Assembly (NCBI GenBank): GCA_965203045.1
Contig: OZ241850.1
Span: 620,001-684,000, forward strand
Length of the DNA: 64,000 nt
Source of the DNA: G965203045 sp965203045
Lineage (GTDB): Bacteria; Pseudomonadota; Gammaproteobacteria; PS1; Pseudothioglobaceae
Direction: 5' to 3'
Below are positions 25,661 through 34,831 of this stretch, one piece after another. Under the pieces are notes generated by a model. The model was not told the DNA's origin, made no database searches, and saw only the letters and a program-made list of their open reading frames with translations. Each line of letters opens with the position of its first letter. The stretch's first letter is position 1. The position numbers and the translations under genes are program-made.

Positions 25661-26320
25661 ATGAAGCTTACGTCAATAAATGATAATATAGTTCAATATA
25701 TAGATGGACTACTAAAAGTAGTAATATGGCTTTTATTTTGTAGTAATGTAGCACTTTTTTATTTTTTAGTAGCCAAGATGGATAATTATTCTAATTGGTT
25801 AAATATATTTGTTATTCTAGTAGGAGGACTATATTTAATCGGCGCAATAATTGTTTTGTTTATTACAGCTCTAAAAGAAATTAAGAAAAATAAATTAATC
25901 ACTCAAATCAAAAAGGCAATAATCAGTCATCAAATCAAGTTGGATGATATCAAACATATAGCTTTAAATAATAAAACAGGCTTATTCCCAAGGATTGATA
26001 TGTTTGATATTTTGAACATTATATATACTGATTCAATAACAAATAACAATAAATTATCAGTCCATAAAAAACTAATTAAAAGTTATATCACTCAATACGA
26101 ACAAGAAAGACCTTTTGATAATATTCCTGACAATATACGCACTTATCTTGCTCAATGCCAGAGCAAAGATAATCAATTATCAAGATTACTAGCCAAAGAA
26201 ATTAAACACATATTAGACCTAAATAATAAACAAGCAAAAAGACAGTTATTCTATACTGCTCTGGGAGCGTTATTTGGTTTTACTGGAGTTGTTTTTGCGC
26301 TTTATAATTTATTACAATAA
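25661..26320 (+). CDS. Membrane protein with cytosolic middle domain, 219 aa
   Basis: Two N-terminal hydrophobic helices (residues about 15-38 and 45-70), a charged, helical central region of about 115 residues and a third hydrophobic helix at the very C-terminus. No family recognised. It stands alone on + upstream of the convergent XRE gene of the cytosine methyltransferase module. Two-plus-one membrane topology is common in effectors of defence systems, but nothing more specific can be said. Confidence 0.55.
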   Translation: MKLTSINDNIVQYIDGLLKVVIWLLFCSNVALFYFLVAKMDNYSNWLNIFVILVGGLYLIGAIIVLFITALKEIKKNKLITQIKKAIISHQIKLDDIKHIALNNKTGLFPRIDMFDILNIIYTDSITNNNKLSVHKKLIKSYITQYEQERPFDNIPDNIRTYLAQCQSKDNQLSRLLAKEIKHILDLNNKQAKRQLFYTALGALFGFTGVVFALYNLLQ

Positions 26321-26330
26321 AAACAATAAA

Positions 26331-26657
26331 TTACTTAAATGCTGGTTGCAATGATTTAATGATGTCTGTCAGAATTTCTTCTCGTTTATGATCACCATGA
26401 GTAATTAATTCAATGGTCTGCCTCAGCTCAGGTAAAATCTCAAACTCGCTTGATTTTTCCTTGCGGTAATTTTCAATATAACTAATCACTTTCTTTGCAT
26501 TCTTAGTATATCTCATACCTTTGCCACTAGCCCAATTACAAACCTGAGATTGCGGCACACCGGCCCTTTTAGATAAGGCGTTTTGACTTATGCCGGACTC
26601 GGATAAAAATCGTTTTAACCTATTTATAAATTCTTTAAATTCTTTAGTTTTTCTCAT
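26331..26657 (-). CDS. XRE-family transcription regulator (control protein of the Dcm/ATPase module)
   Basis: 108 aa. The helix-turn-helix is at about residues 20-50, with SQNALSKRAGVPQSQVCNWA as the turn and recognition helix. It is divergent from the C5 methyltransferase with 68 bp between starts, the usual position for a controller of restriction-modification genes. It probably binds that gap, which holds the AT-rich box shared with the 16007 operon. Confidence 0.8.
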   Translation of the reverse strand: MRKTKEFKEFINRLKRFLSESGISQNALSKRAGVPQSQVCNWASGKGMRYTKNAKKVISYIENYRKEKSSEFEILPELRQTIELITHGDHKREEILTDIIKSLQPAFK

Positions 26658-26675
26658 AAAATATTATATTAAAAT

Positions 26676-26696
26676 ATATTTTTATAGTATTATAAT
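26676..26696 (+). promoter_or_regulatory. Shared promoter/operator box before dcm
   Basis: ATATTTTTATAGTAT then TATAAT. It matches the box at 15988-16008 at 20 of 21 bases. It lies in the divergent gap between the XRE gene and the methyltransferase, 30 bases before the dcm start. Confidence 0.45.
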
Positions 26697-26725
26697 AGAT
26701 AATTTAATATAATAAATAACAAAAT

Positions 26726-27985
26726 ATGAAGTTTATTGATCTCTTTTCAGGCTTAGGTTGTTTCCATAAAGCGCTTTCAGATTTAGATATGGAATGCGTA
26801 TTTGCATCAGAAATTGATAAGAATCTACAACAAATATATAAAAAGAATTATGGCATAAGGCCAGAAGGTGATATTAAACTTATCAATGAATCCAAGGTTC
26901 CGCCTCATGATATTCTTTGCGCTGGATTTCCATGTCAACCATTTTCTATTGCCGGCAAGATGAACGGAACCCAATGCTCAAAATCCGGTAGATTGATTGA
27001 TGATATTATTAGAATTGTAAAATACCATAGACCAAATTATATTTTTCTTGAAAATGTTCCTAATATTCTAAAGATTGATAAGGGTAAATTCTGGCATTAT
27101 ATTCAATCATCGCTGCAAGCATTAGATTATGTTGTTGATTATCAAGTTCTATCGCCTATTGATTTTGGCATTCCTCAAAATAGAAAAAGAGTTTTTATTA
27201 TTGGTCAACATAAACGCATTAATAAATTAATTCGCTGGCCCTCAAAACAAAATAATTCAAAAATATCGGTTGAAAAATTCTTTGCAAATATACCTATTAC
27301 TAATATTAAAAAAATTGAAATAAAAAAAGAAAATGCTTTGCATCTATGGCAAGATATTATTGATTATATAGATGAATTAAACAGTAATACTATTATCACC
27401 AGCGAGTTTGCTGCAAATTATCCAATTAATAATATCAACAAATTATCTCTAAATGAAATAAAAAACTATCAAGGAGCATGGGGACGGCCCATAAAGGATT
27501 GTAAATCTTGGCAAGAGGTTTATGCGCTATTACCACACTATATAGATAAAAATAGAGGCTCGGTATCAAATTGGCTCATCCCGTCTATAAAATATACGAG
27601 AAACTTGTATCAAAAACATAAAGACTTTTTAAATAACAAAATAGAACAATTTAGACAATTGCCACAAAGTTGGCAAAAAATACAATGGCAAGGTTTTAAA
27701 GAGGCAGATAAACGCAATATATGGTCACATATAATACAATTTAGGCCTTCTGGTATTAGAATTATCAAACCATATAAAATACCATCACTAATTGCAATGA
27801 CAACAACTCAAATACCAATTATTGCTAGCCAAAAAAGATATATTACTATTGCAGAGGCAATAGCACTACAAGGATTACAAGCATCAATTTATTTACCTGA
27901 TAATAATACTCATGCTTTCAGAGCCTTAGGCAATGCAGTAAATACACACATTGCAAGAAAAATTGCTACACATAATTTTATTTGA
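26726..27985 (+). CDS. C5-cytosine DNA methyltransferase
   Basis: 419 aa with the ordered motifs of the family: I DLFSGLGCF (5-13), IV GFPCQPFS with nucleophile C70, VI ENV near residue 110, VIII QNRKR near 157, and motif X near the C-terminus (RALGNAV). The region between VIII and X (about 175-360) would read the target. It transfers methyl to cytosine C5. The next gene, 34 nt on, encodes a MORC-like ATPase, a partnership described for restriction-modification systems by Iyer, Abhiman and Aravind. Confidence 0.9.
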   Translation: MKFIDLFSGLGCFHKALSDLDMECVFASEIDKNLQQIYKKNYGIRPEGDIKLINESKVPPHDILCAGFPCQPFSIAGKMNGTQCSKSGRLIDDIIRIVKYHRPNYIFLENVPNILKIDKGKFWHYIQSSLQALDYVVDYQVLSPIDFGIPQNRKRVFIIGQHKRINKLIRWPSKQNNSKISVEKFFANIPITNIKKIEIKKENALHLWQDIIDYIDELNSNTIITSEFAANYPINNINKLSLNEIKNYQGAWGRPIKDCKSWQEVYALLPHYIDKNRGSVSNWLIPSIKYTRNLYQKHKDFLNNKIEQFRQLPQSWQKIQWQGFKEADKRNIWSHIIQFRPSGIRIIKPYKIPSLIAMTTTQIPIIASQKRYITIAEAIALQGLQASIYLPDNNTHAFRALGNAVNTHIARKIATHNFI

Positions 27986-28019
27986 TAAAATAGGGCTTAT
28001 TCTGTTTAATTAGCGCATT

Positions 28020-29606
28020 GTGACAAATCAAAATCAATCATTTACTGTAAATGTTGCGCCTGAAATGCAACTTTATCGTATTTTACAAAAACAATCTTAT
28101 GGAGAAGAAACAGCATTATCGGAATTTGTTGATAATTCTATTCAATCTTTCATTGATAATAAGGAACACATAAAACAAATGGACGGTGAGGATGTTAATC
28201 TTAACATCACTATTACCATCAATACAAATCAAAAAACTATTACTATTGAAGATGACGCAGCAGGAATAAGTAGGGATAGATTACAACAAGCTATTAAAAT
28301 GGGTAGAGACCCCAACCAACAACATGCAAATAGCAGTCTATCTATTTACGGCATGGGGCTTAAGTCTGCTGCTATTTGGTTTTCTGATACTTGGAAATTA
28401 GAAACATCTGTCATTGATTCCAATGAAAAACTATCTTTATTGTTCGACCTAAATAGACTTCTTCAAAGTTATTCAAGCGAGGTAGAAGTAATACTAACAA
28501 AAGAAAATAACAATGCCCATTATACCAAGATCACAATTTTCAATCATAGTCGTAAACAAGACGAAGACTATTATAAAAATACTGTTTTACCTTTTTTATT
28601 AGAAACATTTGTTAAATTCCCCAATGTTAATATTAAAGTAATTCACGATAATTTAATGCTTGGACCTATTCCAAGTGGTATTTTCTTAGACCCCAACCCC
28701 GCTTTATATCTACAAAAAATTAATAGTAAGCGTGAAATAGAAAAAGGTGGTAATAAAATTTTATGGAAAAAGGATATTGATTTTCAATACAATGGTAAGA
28801 GAGTTTATGGCTTTATTATCCTAATGCAAAGAGGTAGTTATAAACAGCCTGGAATTCGCTTACTAAGAAATAAGCGTGTAATTAGCGGTACCTCTATCCA
28901 TCGCAATTTACCCAAAAATATCACTGGTACAATTAATAAATATGGCGCTCAAAGAATTTATGGCGAAATACATCTTAATGATTTTATAGTTAATTATCAA
29001 AAAACTGGATTTGATGAGGACTTAACAATCGTTTACGAAAAGATTAAAACATTGCTGTTGGAAGAACCTAACCTAATTAAACAAGCAAGTAACTTTAGAG
29101 CAAGACTAACTCTCATAGACGATGCAGACCCCCAAGATGCAGTTGACCGCCAACCAGAACCAAAACTAACTCCACCACCACCCCCACCTATAAGACCTGA
29201 AATACCTAATAAAATTCAGGAGTCTAATGAAATTAAAGCAAAATTAGGACAATCAGGTAATAATAAGCTTTTGCGACTTTACTACTCTCTTTGCACGATA
29301 TTATTATCAGAACACCCTATTTTACTTTATGTTGGCAGCTGGTCATTTCTAGAATCAATATCCACAGCTATGGGCAAACCTGCTAACGAAAGCTTTGAGG
29401 CTTATCTTAAAGGTAAATCTAATCAGCTATATAGACAAGATAGAAACAAAAAAAATGATGTTAATCAAGTTATTAATGATATTCATAAAAAAGGCAATTG
29501 CAACAAACATTCAAGTGTTTCTGCGGCTATAGATGCTAGACAATTAGCTAATGATTTTGAAGTACTAGAACAATTTATATTGTATTGCCTAGACCAAATG
29601 GCTTAA
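28020..29606 (+). CDS. MORC-like GHKL ATPase of a restriction-modification module
   Basis: 528 aa, GTG start. Bergerat motifs: ALSEFVDNSIQS (32-43, with E35 and N39), EDDAAGIS (77-84) and YGMGLKS (110-116). Residues 150-350 form the S5-like transducer. A proline-rich linker (TPPPPPPIRP) leads to a helical C-terminal domain of about 110 residues with a HEPN-like look. MORC-type ATPases beside C5 methyltransferases are known from comparative genomics and probably act in ATP-dependent restriction. No separate nuclease is seen next to it, so the C-terminal domain may be the effector. Confidence 0.75.
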   Translation: MTNQNQSFTVNVAPEMQLYRILQKQSYGEETALSEFVDNSIQSFIDNKEHIKQMDGEDVNLNITITINTNQKTITIEDDAAGISRDRLQQAIKMGRDPNQQHANSSLSIYGMGLKSAAIWFSDTWKLETSVIDSNEKLSLLFDLNRLLQSYSSEVEVILTKENNNAHYTKITIFNHSRKQDEDYYKNTVLPFLLETFVKFPNVNIKVIHDNLMLGPIPSGIFLDPNPALYLQKINSKREIEKGGNKILWKKDIDFQYNGKRVYGFIILMQRGSYKQPGIRLLRNKRVISGTSIHRNLPKNITGTINKYGAQRIYGEIHLNDFIVNYQKTGFDEDLTIVYEKIKTLLLEEPNLIKQASNFRARLTLIDDADPQDAVDRQPEPKLTPPPPPPIRPEIPNKIQESNEIKAKLGQSGNNKLLRLYYSLCTILLSEHPILLYVGSWSFLESISTAMGKPANESFEAYLKGKSNQLYRQDRNKKNDVNQVINDIHKKGNCNKHSSVSAAIDARQLANDFEVLEQFILYCLDQMA

Positions 29607-29623
29607 ATGGCTCAAAGGGCAGC

Positions 29624-29866
29624 AACCACCTAAGTGGTTTTAAAGGTAAGGGGTAGATTTTGCTAAGCAAAATCCCTATCCCCCAAAATCAAAAACACCA
29701 AACTACAAACTAAGCCCTCGCCGCATATATAAAATGCGGCTCGGTCTTCAAAGGGCGGCATTTTAGCACTACCAATCTTTAGGAGGTAGATTGCCACTGC
29801 TAAAATGCCTAAATGGCACACAATAGGCAATTATTCATATTGAAAATGAAAAATCACCTATTGTGC
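29624..29866. repeat. Array of five hairpins after the MORC-like gene
   Basis: AACCAC/GTGGTT (29624-29639), GATTTTGC/GCAAAATC flanked by GGGG/CCCC (29650-29684), GCCGCAT/ATGCGGC (29720-29740), GGCATTTTAGC/GCTAAAATGCC (29757-29809, with CAATCT/AGATTG nested) and CACAATAGG/CCTATTGTG (29819-29865). AAATGGC heptamers separate or flank several of them. No ORF fits. It could be a processed non-coding RNA, a hairpin repeat element or a replication or transfer feature. Confidence 0.65.
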
Positions 29867-30059
29867 TAAATGGCTTAAAGGGTTTTGACTTGGCATTTAA
29901 AGTAAAAAAATATTGTGAACCTTAAAAAAGTTTTAAAGCATGGCTATAAAAATTCAACTGTTATAGAATTAGATAATACTCCAATAACACCGGATTTCAG
30001 TGATCCTACGTGCCTAACATCAAAACTTAAGTGTTAAAGTCTGCTATCCGTTGAAGCGC
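29867..30059. other. Rest of the gap downstream of the hairpin array
   Basis: A GTG-started 40-codon frame near 29914 is visible but has no ribosome binding site or known family. Otherwise nothing is seen. Confidence 0.3.
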
Positions 30060-31010
30060 TTAATTACGCTTTTTAAATACTTCAGGCTTGCTATCAAGTC
30101 CGCCTATATAGTAAAAGTTGTAATTTAAAACCTTGAAATATTTTTCAATTTCTGAAATTTCAGAATAAATACTATTGCTAAATTTATACTCGTCGGTGTT
30201 CACTTTGACAACTTTACCCCCGAATATATTCTTTGCTTCATTTTTGTCTAAAACAAAATTATGGTCCTTATAGGAATACACTAAGTTATGTGCAATATCT
30301 TTAGCTTTTGTAGGCGTATTATTTTGGTTGCTAGTGAGCAATTTTTCAGCGTATTGTTTAGCGGACTCTGCAACCCTTTCATAATAACCTAAATCAATTG
30401 GCTTTATGGAATAATGTAAGTATTTGGCAAACATTTCGGCCGACTCTGGAATTTCCTTAACAAGATTTGCTATATGTTCAATAGAATCTTTTAAACCTAA
30501 AACAGGTAAGCCATTGATCTGAGGATCAATAGGTCCTAATTCACTCATACTTCCCATATGTATCTCGTCTCCAGCACAGCATAGCAATGTGGCAGCAGAT
30601 TTTGCTTGTCTAGGAACTGATACAACAAGTTTTTTATTAAAGCGCTCTCTACATAATTGTCCAATCAAATAGGCAGAATCTATTACCCCACCATTTGAAT
30701 AAAGTGTCAACAAAAGAGGTTTATCGCTTGTCTCTTCAAAGTTAGTAATAGATTTATAAATTCTATCAGCATCGCTTTTAAGCATTCTTGTTGAGTCATA
30801 CAAAGTTAAAATATTATACATGCTTGGTATTTTGCTTTTCTCGGCAACCCCTTGTAAATATTGCTGAATATTTGTTTTAGCTTCATTTTGTGCTTTCTCT
30901 GTTCCCTCAGGCCCATAACCTATAAAAATACTTCTGATTAAACCATCAAGTGATAATTCTTGTTTAGTCAGTTCTTTCTTTTGAGATGTATTTTTCATTT
31001 CTTTATTCAT
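30060..31010 (-). CDS. ClpP-fold serine protease, SDH-type (serine dehydrogenase proteinase family)
   Basis: 316 aa. The core matches the ClpP/SppA fold: LTLYSNGGVIDSA (101-113), then the nucleophile elbow RQAKSAATLL with S138, then MGSMSELGPIDPQ. No signal peptide; the N-terminal 90 residues are charged, so a cytosolic enzyme is likely. SDH-type proteins are related to SppA and NfeD peptidases and occur in some anti-phage islands. It stands alone, and its ATG lies 495 bases from the next gene. Confidence 0.7.
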   Translation of the reverse strand: MNKEMKNTSQKKELTKQELSLDGLIRSIFIGYGPEGTEKAQNEAKTNIQQYLQGVAEKSKIPSMYNILTLYDSTRMLKSDADRIYKSITNFEETSDKPLLLTLYSNGGVIDSAYLIGQLCRERFNKKLVVSVPRQAKSAATLLCCAGDEIHMGSMSELGPIDPQINGLPVLGLKDSIEHIANLVKEIPESAEMFAKYLHYSIKPIDLGYYERVAESAKQYAEKLLTSNQNNTPTKAKDIAHNLVYSYKDHNFVLDKNEAKNIFGGKVVKVNTDEYKFSNSIYSEISEIEKYFKVLNYNFYYIGGLDSKPEVFKKRN

Positions 31011-31505
31011 ACTATTTTGCTGTTAAATACAACACCGAACTCATTAGCGTCCACCTTTGACGCGTCTGTTGAAAATTTTTATTGAGCTATATTGCTTGCT
31101 GCTTTAATAGCATTTAATCTAATATACCACAAATCACAGATATTTCTACAATAATTAGGACCAGAATATATTTTTGTATAAATATGATGACTGTCGCTTA
31201 TGTGTTTTAATCCCTAACTTCTACCTTTGAGAATTTTACAATTATCTTTACCAATAATAGCTCTCAAAAAGCAGTCTCCATAACTTTATCTTTCTGGGGT
31301 ATTTTAATGTTAGCAATATCAACAGACAAACACCCTTCAACTGCCTAATAAATATTGCCTAATAGCTCACTAAAAATATCACCTTGACTAACACAACCAA
31401 TAATAGATGGGCTTCTACCTAATAATTGCAATAGGTTTTGTCATTTTATTAGTACAAAAACTTAAATACTTGACATTTGTTTTTAAGTTTATTACAATAA
31501 AAATC
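31011..31505. other. Non-coding gap with repeat copy 1
   Basis: Apart from the 118-120 bp direct repeat at 31185-31305, no gene or hairpin was recognised. It holds the promoters of the protease (-) and lipoprotein (+) genes. Confidence 0.4.
31185..31305 (+). repeat. Direct repeat copy 1 flanking the lipoprotein gene
   Basis: About 120 bases (from GATGACTG to CTTTCTGGG and TATTT) repeated at 32888-33005 with about six differences. On the - strand it would encode CFLRAIIGKDNCKILKG in one frame, so it may be a fragment of a lost gene. Confidence 0.8.
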
Positions 31506-32831
31506 ATGTACAAACTACTTTTACTATCAGCTGTGCTATTGTTGCTAGGTTGCGGTGGCAGTAGCCAGAATACAAGCAGAACTGGTTTGTTTTTAGACTC
31601 TCCAGTTGCTGGGGTGCAGTATAGAGTTTTTTTCAATGATGGCAATGTTGGTGATATTAAAGTTACCGATAGCAATGGACGTTTTAGTTATGATGGTGAT
31701 GCCTTTGCTATTAGTTTCTTTTTAGGCAGAGACCCAGTCGGCAGGATTAACTTAGGCTCCAGCACTATCAAACCAACTATTACTTTATTAGACTTATTAC
31801 CTGAGGGTGAGACGCGCGCTATTGACCACCCCAAAATTGTTGCAATGGCACAATTACTACAATCACTAGATGATGATGGGGATATTGCTTATGCTATTAA
31901 TATCAGTAGCCAAACTCTTGCTAAGATTAATGAGATGAGTGATAATAGTGATACTACTTTAATGGATTTAGGTAGTGACCCCGCCTCAAAAATAGTCCAA
32001 GTTTTAGAAATGGCACAAGCCACCAAAAACTTAGTGCCGTTTAGAGATGTCAAGGAGCATTTAAGACAAAGTCTAGAAGCAATACAAACCAATGAACAAA
32101 ACCCACTAGCGCCATATAATGTTGTAGCAGCTAGGAGTGATGCTAGCTTGACATTTTTTTGGCAAGGAACTGCAAATACAGACAGTTATGATTTATATAT
32201 CACCAGAGGGACTAGCCTTACTAATCAGCATTATGAGGATTTTGCCACTAGTAAACACTCTGATGTAACAAGTCCATATACTATTACTGATTTAACAAAT
32301 GGTGTTACTTATTCTTATTTTATTGTTGCTATTAATGATATTGGCGAACAGCCAAGTGTTGTTAAACAAGCAGTGCCTGTTGATTTGTTATACGACCAAG
32401 CTAGGGAAAGTAAGAGAGAATTTTATAATGATGTTATAAGACAAGCGCAGGCAAGAGGGGAAGATTATCGCAAGTATTGTTCGGATAGTATGCTTCTATC
32501 TTATGCTGACCTTAGCGATAAACAAATAATGCAACTAAATTATGATGTAATGGCGCTTTTAGGTGAATATTCAAGCGCATCAGAGGATATTCACCAGTAT
32601 GCTTACCCTTACGGTATTAGCGACAATGGTATGGTTTTAACAAGAGTTCGGTATGGTGTCCATAGTACACATATTAGGTTTGATATGAGAGGATATTTAT
32701 GGGCGACATTAGATGAAAGAATTACTTTTGCTCACACAAGATATGGGGAAACGTGTAGTGGTAGGTACTTTGGCGGTGATGAAGCCTGCTGGGCTGTGAT
32801 AGAACCATTTCCTACAATAATATGTGAATAG
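31506..32831 (+). CDS. Predicted lipoprotein with a fibronectin type III-like domain
   Basis: 441 aa from ATG at 31506, chosen because it begins a perfect lipoprotein signal, MYKLLLLSAVLLLLGC (lipobox LLGC); the longer frame adds a second hydrophobic stretch without a ribosome binding site. Residues about 200-295 (PYNVVAARSDASLTFFW ... YDLYI ... YTITDLTNGVTYSYFIVAI) form a fibronectin type III fold. The C-terminal 140 residues contain four cysteines and no known domain. Probably an outer-membrane-anchored adhesion or interaction protein. Long direct repeats flank the gene. Confidence 0.7.
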   Translation: MYKLLLLSAVLLLLGCGGSSQNTSRTGLFLDSPVAGVQYRVFFNDGNVGDIKVTDSNGRFSYDGDAFAISFFLGRDPVGRINLGSSTIKPTITLLDLLPEGETRAIDHPKIVAMAQLLQSLDDDGDIAYAINISSQTLAKINEMSDNSDTTLMDLGSDPASKIVQVLEMAQATKNLVPFRDVKEHLRQSLEAIQTNEQNPLAPYNVVAARSDASLTFFWQGTANTDSYDLYITRGTSLTNQHYEDFATSKHSDVTSPYTITDLTNGVTYSYFIVAINDIGEQPSVVKQAVPVDLLYDQARESKREFYNDVIRQAQARGEDYRKYCSDSMLLSYADLSDKQIMQLNYDVMALLGEYSSASEDIHQYAYPYGISDNGMVLTRVRYGVHSTHIRFDMRGYLWATLDERITFAHTRYGETCSGRYFGGDEACWAVIEPFPTIICE

Positions 32832-32887
32832 CAAATTTTTTTAATATTTTTTATAGATAGGACTAGGTTATATTTTGTTTAAATTAC

Positions 32888-33005
32888 GATGACTGCCGTT
32901 TATGCGTTTTAATCCCTAACTTTTACCTTTGAGAATTTTACAACTATCTTTACCAATAATAGCTCTCAAAAAGCAGTCTCCATAACTTTATCTTTCTGGG
33001 ATATT
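32888..33005 (+). repeat. Direct repeat copy 2 flanking the lipoprotein gene
   Basis: Second copy of 31185-31305. The two enclose the lipoprotein gene, so homologous recombination could delete it, or it arrived with the duplication. Confidence 0.8.
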
Positions 33006-33046
33006 TAATATAATGTTTAATACCATCCCTTGTTCTATTAAATAGT

Positions 33047-33247
33047 TTGTTAAATGATATAGAAAATTTGGTTGTGTTTGCTATTTCTCGCCCTCTAATT
33101 ACAGAGAGAAATGGCCTATACTTAAGTAAAAATGATGATGTATACTATATACACACGCCACTGAATGTGTCTGGTCTTTTATTTCTAGTTGAAGACACTA
33201 GAATGAATGCTGTTATTTTTGATCTTGGTTATGTTGGTTTTGACTAA
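33047..33247 (+). CDS. Uncertain 66-aa ORF
   Basis: Acidic, partly hydrophobic peptide with no ribosome binding site and no recognised family; it could be the end of a broken gene. It lies 48 nt before the 511-aa protein gene. Confidence 0.3.
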   Translation: MLNDIENLVVFAISRPLITERNGLYLSKNDDVYYIHTPLNVSGLLFLVEDTRMNAVIFDLGYVGFD

Positions 33248-33295
33248 GTTTTTCCAAGATATACAGTTATTTGTAATTAAATAAGAGAATGTAAT

Positions 33296-34831
33296 ATGAA
33301 GACTTTAGTCAGTTTAATTTTATTAGTACAATCTAGTTTTGCTGTTACTAGTCAATACGAAAAAGCTGTAGCTAGAATTAGTGCTGAGAAAAGAGAAGAA
33401 CGACTTAAAAATCCTGTTACAGAATTTGTAAATTTAATTTCTCTGCCTGATCCTGATTCAGGTAGTTTTGAAAATGCTTTAGGTGCTGAACAAGGGTTTA
33501 GAGTACAAGGACTTAATGCTCCTGATTTATATACAACAGAAAGTATTTCTGATTATAATAGAATAGGGCAAGGAAATCATTTAATAAGACAACAGATAGC
33601 TGAAGGAAAAGAAGACTTATCAATAGAAGAATTTACTGAACAGCTATTCAATAAGAATCATATAAGAGTAACAGAATTAGCTATAAAAGATTCAGACTAT
33701 AATATCTATTATAATAAAGAAGGAAAAACTGAAAAAGATGATACAGGTTCTTTAATTTTAGTAGATAAAGATGGTGTTACTTCAACACTAAAAAATGCAA
33801 AAATAGCTGTAGGAATACATGCAACAACAAATAAGGATAAGTATAGACGAATAATTGTTACAAATGTTTTTAATGGTAAAACATTTAAAAGTATTGTAGA
33901 TCCTTTTAATAATCCAAAAGATAATATAGCATATCACAGTGCAGCCAATGCTTTAAAATTTAATAAAGATGCTAGAGAATTTGAACTAAAAACATTAATA
34001 CATTTAAAATTAACAGGTGTAATTACTAAAGACATGGATATTTCAGAATATAATGGTCGTTATTATTTAAATGATTATGAAGTTAATTTTACACCTAAAC
34101 TCTATAATGATAATATGGCTCATAGAATAGCTCATACTATTGTATCTGCTAGGTTTAGAAATAAATCAGAAGGAAATGCTGCTGTAAATTATGTTATTAA
34201 TGCAGTTAAAAGTCTTGGATTAGTAATTGATTCTTTAATAAATTATAGTGCAGCTGAACCAGAAAATCTAATTGATATGTATACTGCCTTAAAAAGAGCA
34301 GCAATATTGGAGCAGCATATAATAACACATGGCACTTCATTAGAAGAACAAGGATTAGCTCCTTTAAATGTAAAAGGAATACCGTTACATCGTGAAGCTG
34401 TTGAAACAATTTTATCTACAAGTACTGATGATATTATTAGTTTAGCTAAACACTTTAAAGCTAAAGATACAAAACCAGGAGAATTATACAATCATATTCA
34501 AAGCTTACCTGAAGCTGAAAGAAAAAAAGCTGAATTATTTTTCTCATTAGCTAGACAAGCTCAGATACATAAAGAGATGAATAAGAAGTTATTTCAGTTT
34601 GATCCAAAAATGCTTGATAATAGAGATACTTACTTTAATAAACTTTTAGAGCCTATTTATGAACATTTAAAAGTACCATCTAAAGATAGAAAGCTATTTA
34701 CTAACCTATATGGTTGGTTTTTACTTTCAGCAGAATCGGCTTATGTTTGGGTAATATTTTTAAGTTCAATAGCGCTATTGTTGCTCAGGCAACGTTACAA
34801 CTTAAAGATAGAGAGCAAACAACAGAGATGA
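33296..34831 (+). CDS. Secreted or membrane-anchored unknown protein, 511 aa
   Basis: A signal peptide MKTLVSLILLVQSSFA (cleavage after residue 16) is followed by a long soluble, charged region of about 460 residues and a C-terminal membrane helix (AYVWVIFLSSIALLLL) with a short basic tail. The topology is exported with a C-terminal anchor. AATAAGAGAATGTAAT precedes the ATG. No domain recognised. Its adenine- and AAA/GAA/ACA-rich codon use looks even more AT-rich than that of the core genes, consistent with transfer. It lies last before the decayed right end of the island. Confidence 0.6.
   Translation: MKTLVSLILLVQSSFAVTSQYEKAVARISAEKREERLKNPVTEFVNLISLPDPDSGSFENALGAEQGFRVQGLNAPDLYTTESISDYNRIGQGNHLIRQQIAEGKEDLSIEEFTEQLFNKNHIRVTELAIKDSDYNIYYNKEGKTEKDDTGSLILVDKDGVTSTLKNAKIAVGIHATTNKDKYRRIIVTNVFNGKTFKSIVDPFNNPKDNIAYHSAANALKFNKDAREFELKTLIHLKLTGVITKDMDISEYNGRYYLNDYEVNFTPKLYNDNMAHRIAHTIVSARFRNKSEGNAAVNYVINAVKSLGLVIDSLINYSAAEPENLIDMYTALKRAAILEQHIITHGTSLEEQGLAPLNVKGIPLHREAVETILSTSTDDIISLAKHFKAKDTKPGELYNHIQSLPEAERKKAELFFSLARQAQIHKEMNKKLFQFDPKMLDNRDTYFNKLLEPIYEHLKVPSKDRKLFTNLYGWFLLSAESAYVWVIFLSSIALLLLRQRYNLKIESKQQR

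Noticed and set aside
29650..29684. Insertion-sequence end related to 21484-21510
   Set aside because: GGGGTA-ATTTT is shared but the match is short and AT-rich; no transposase or target duplication visible.
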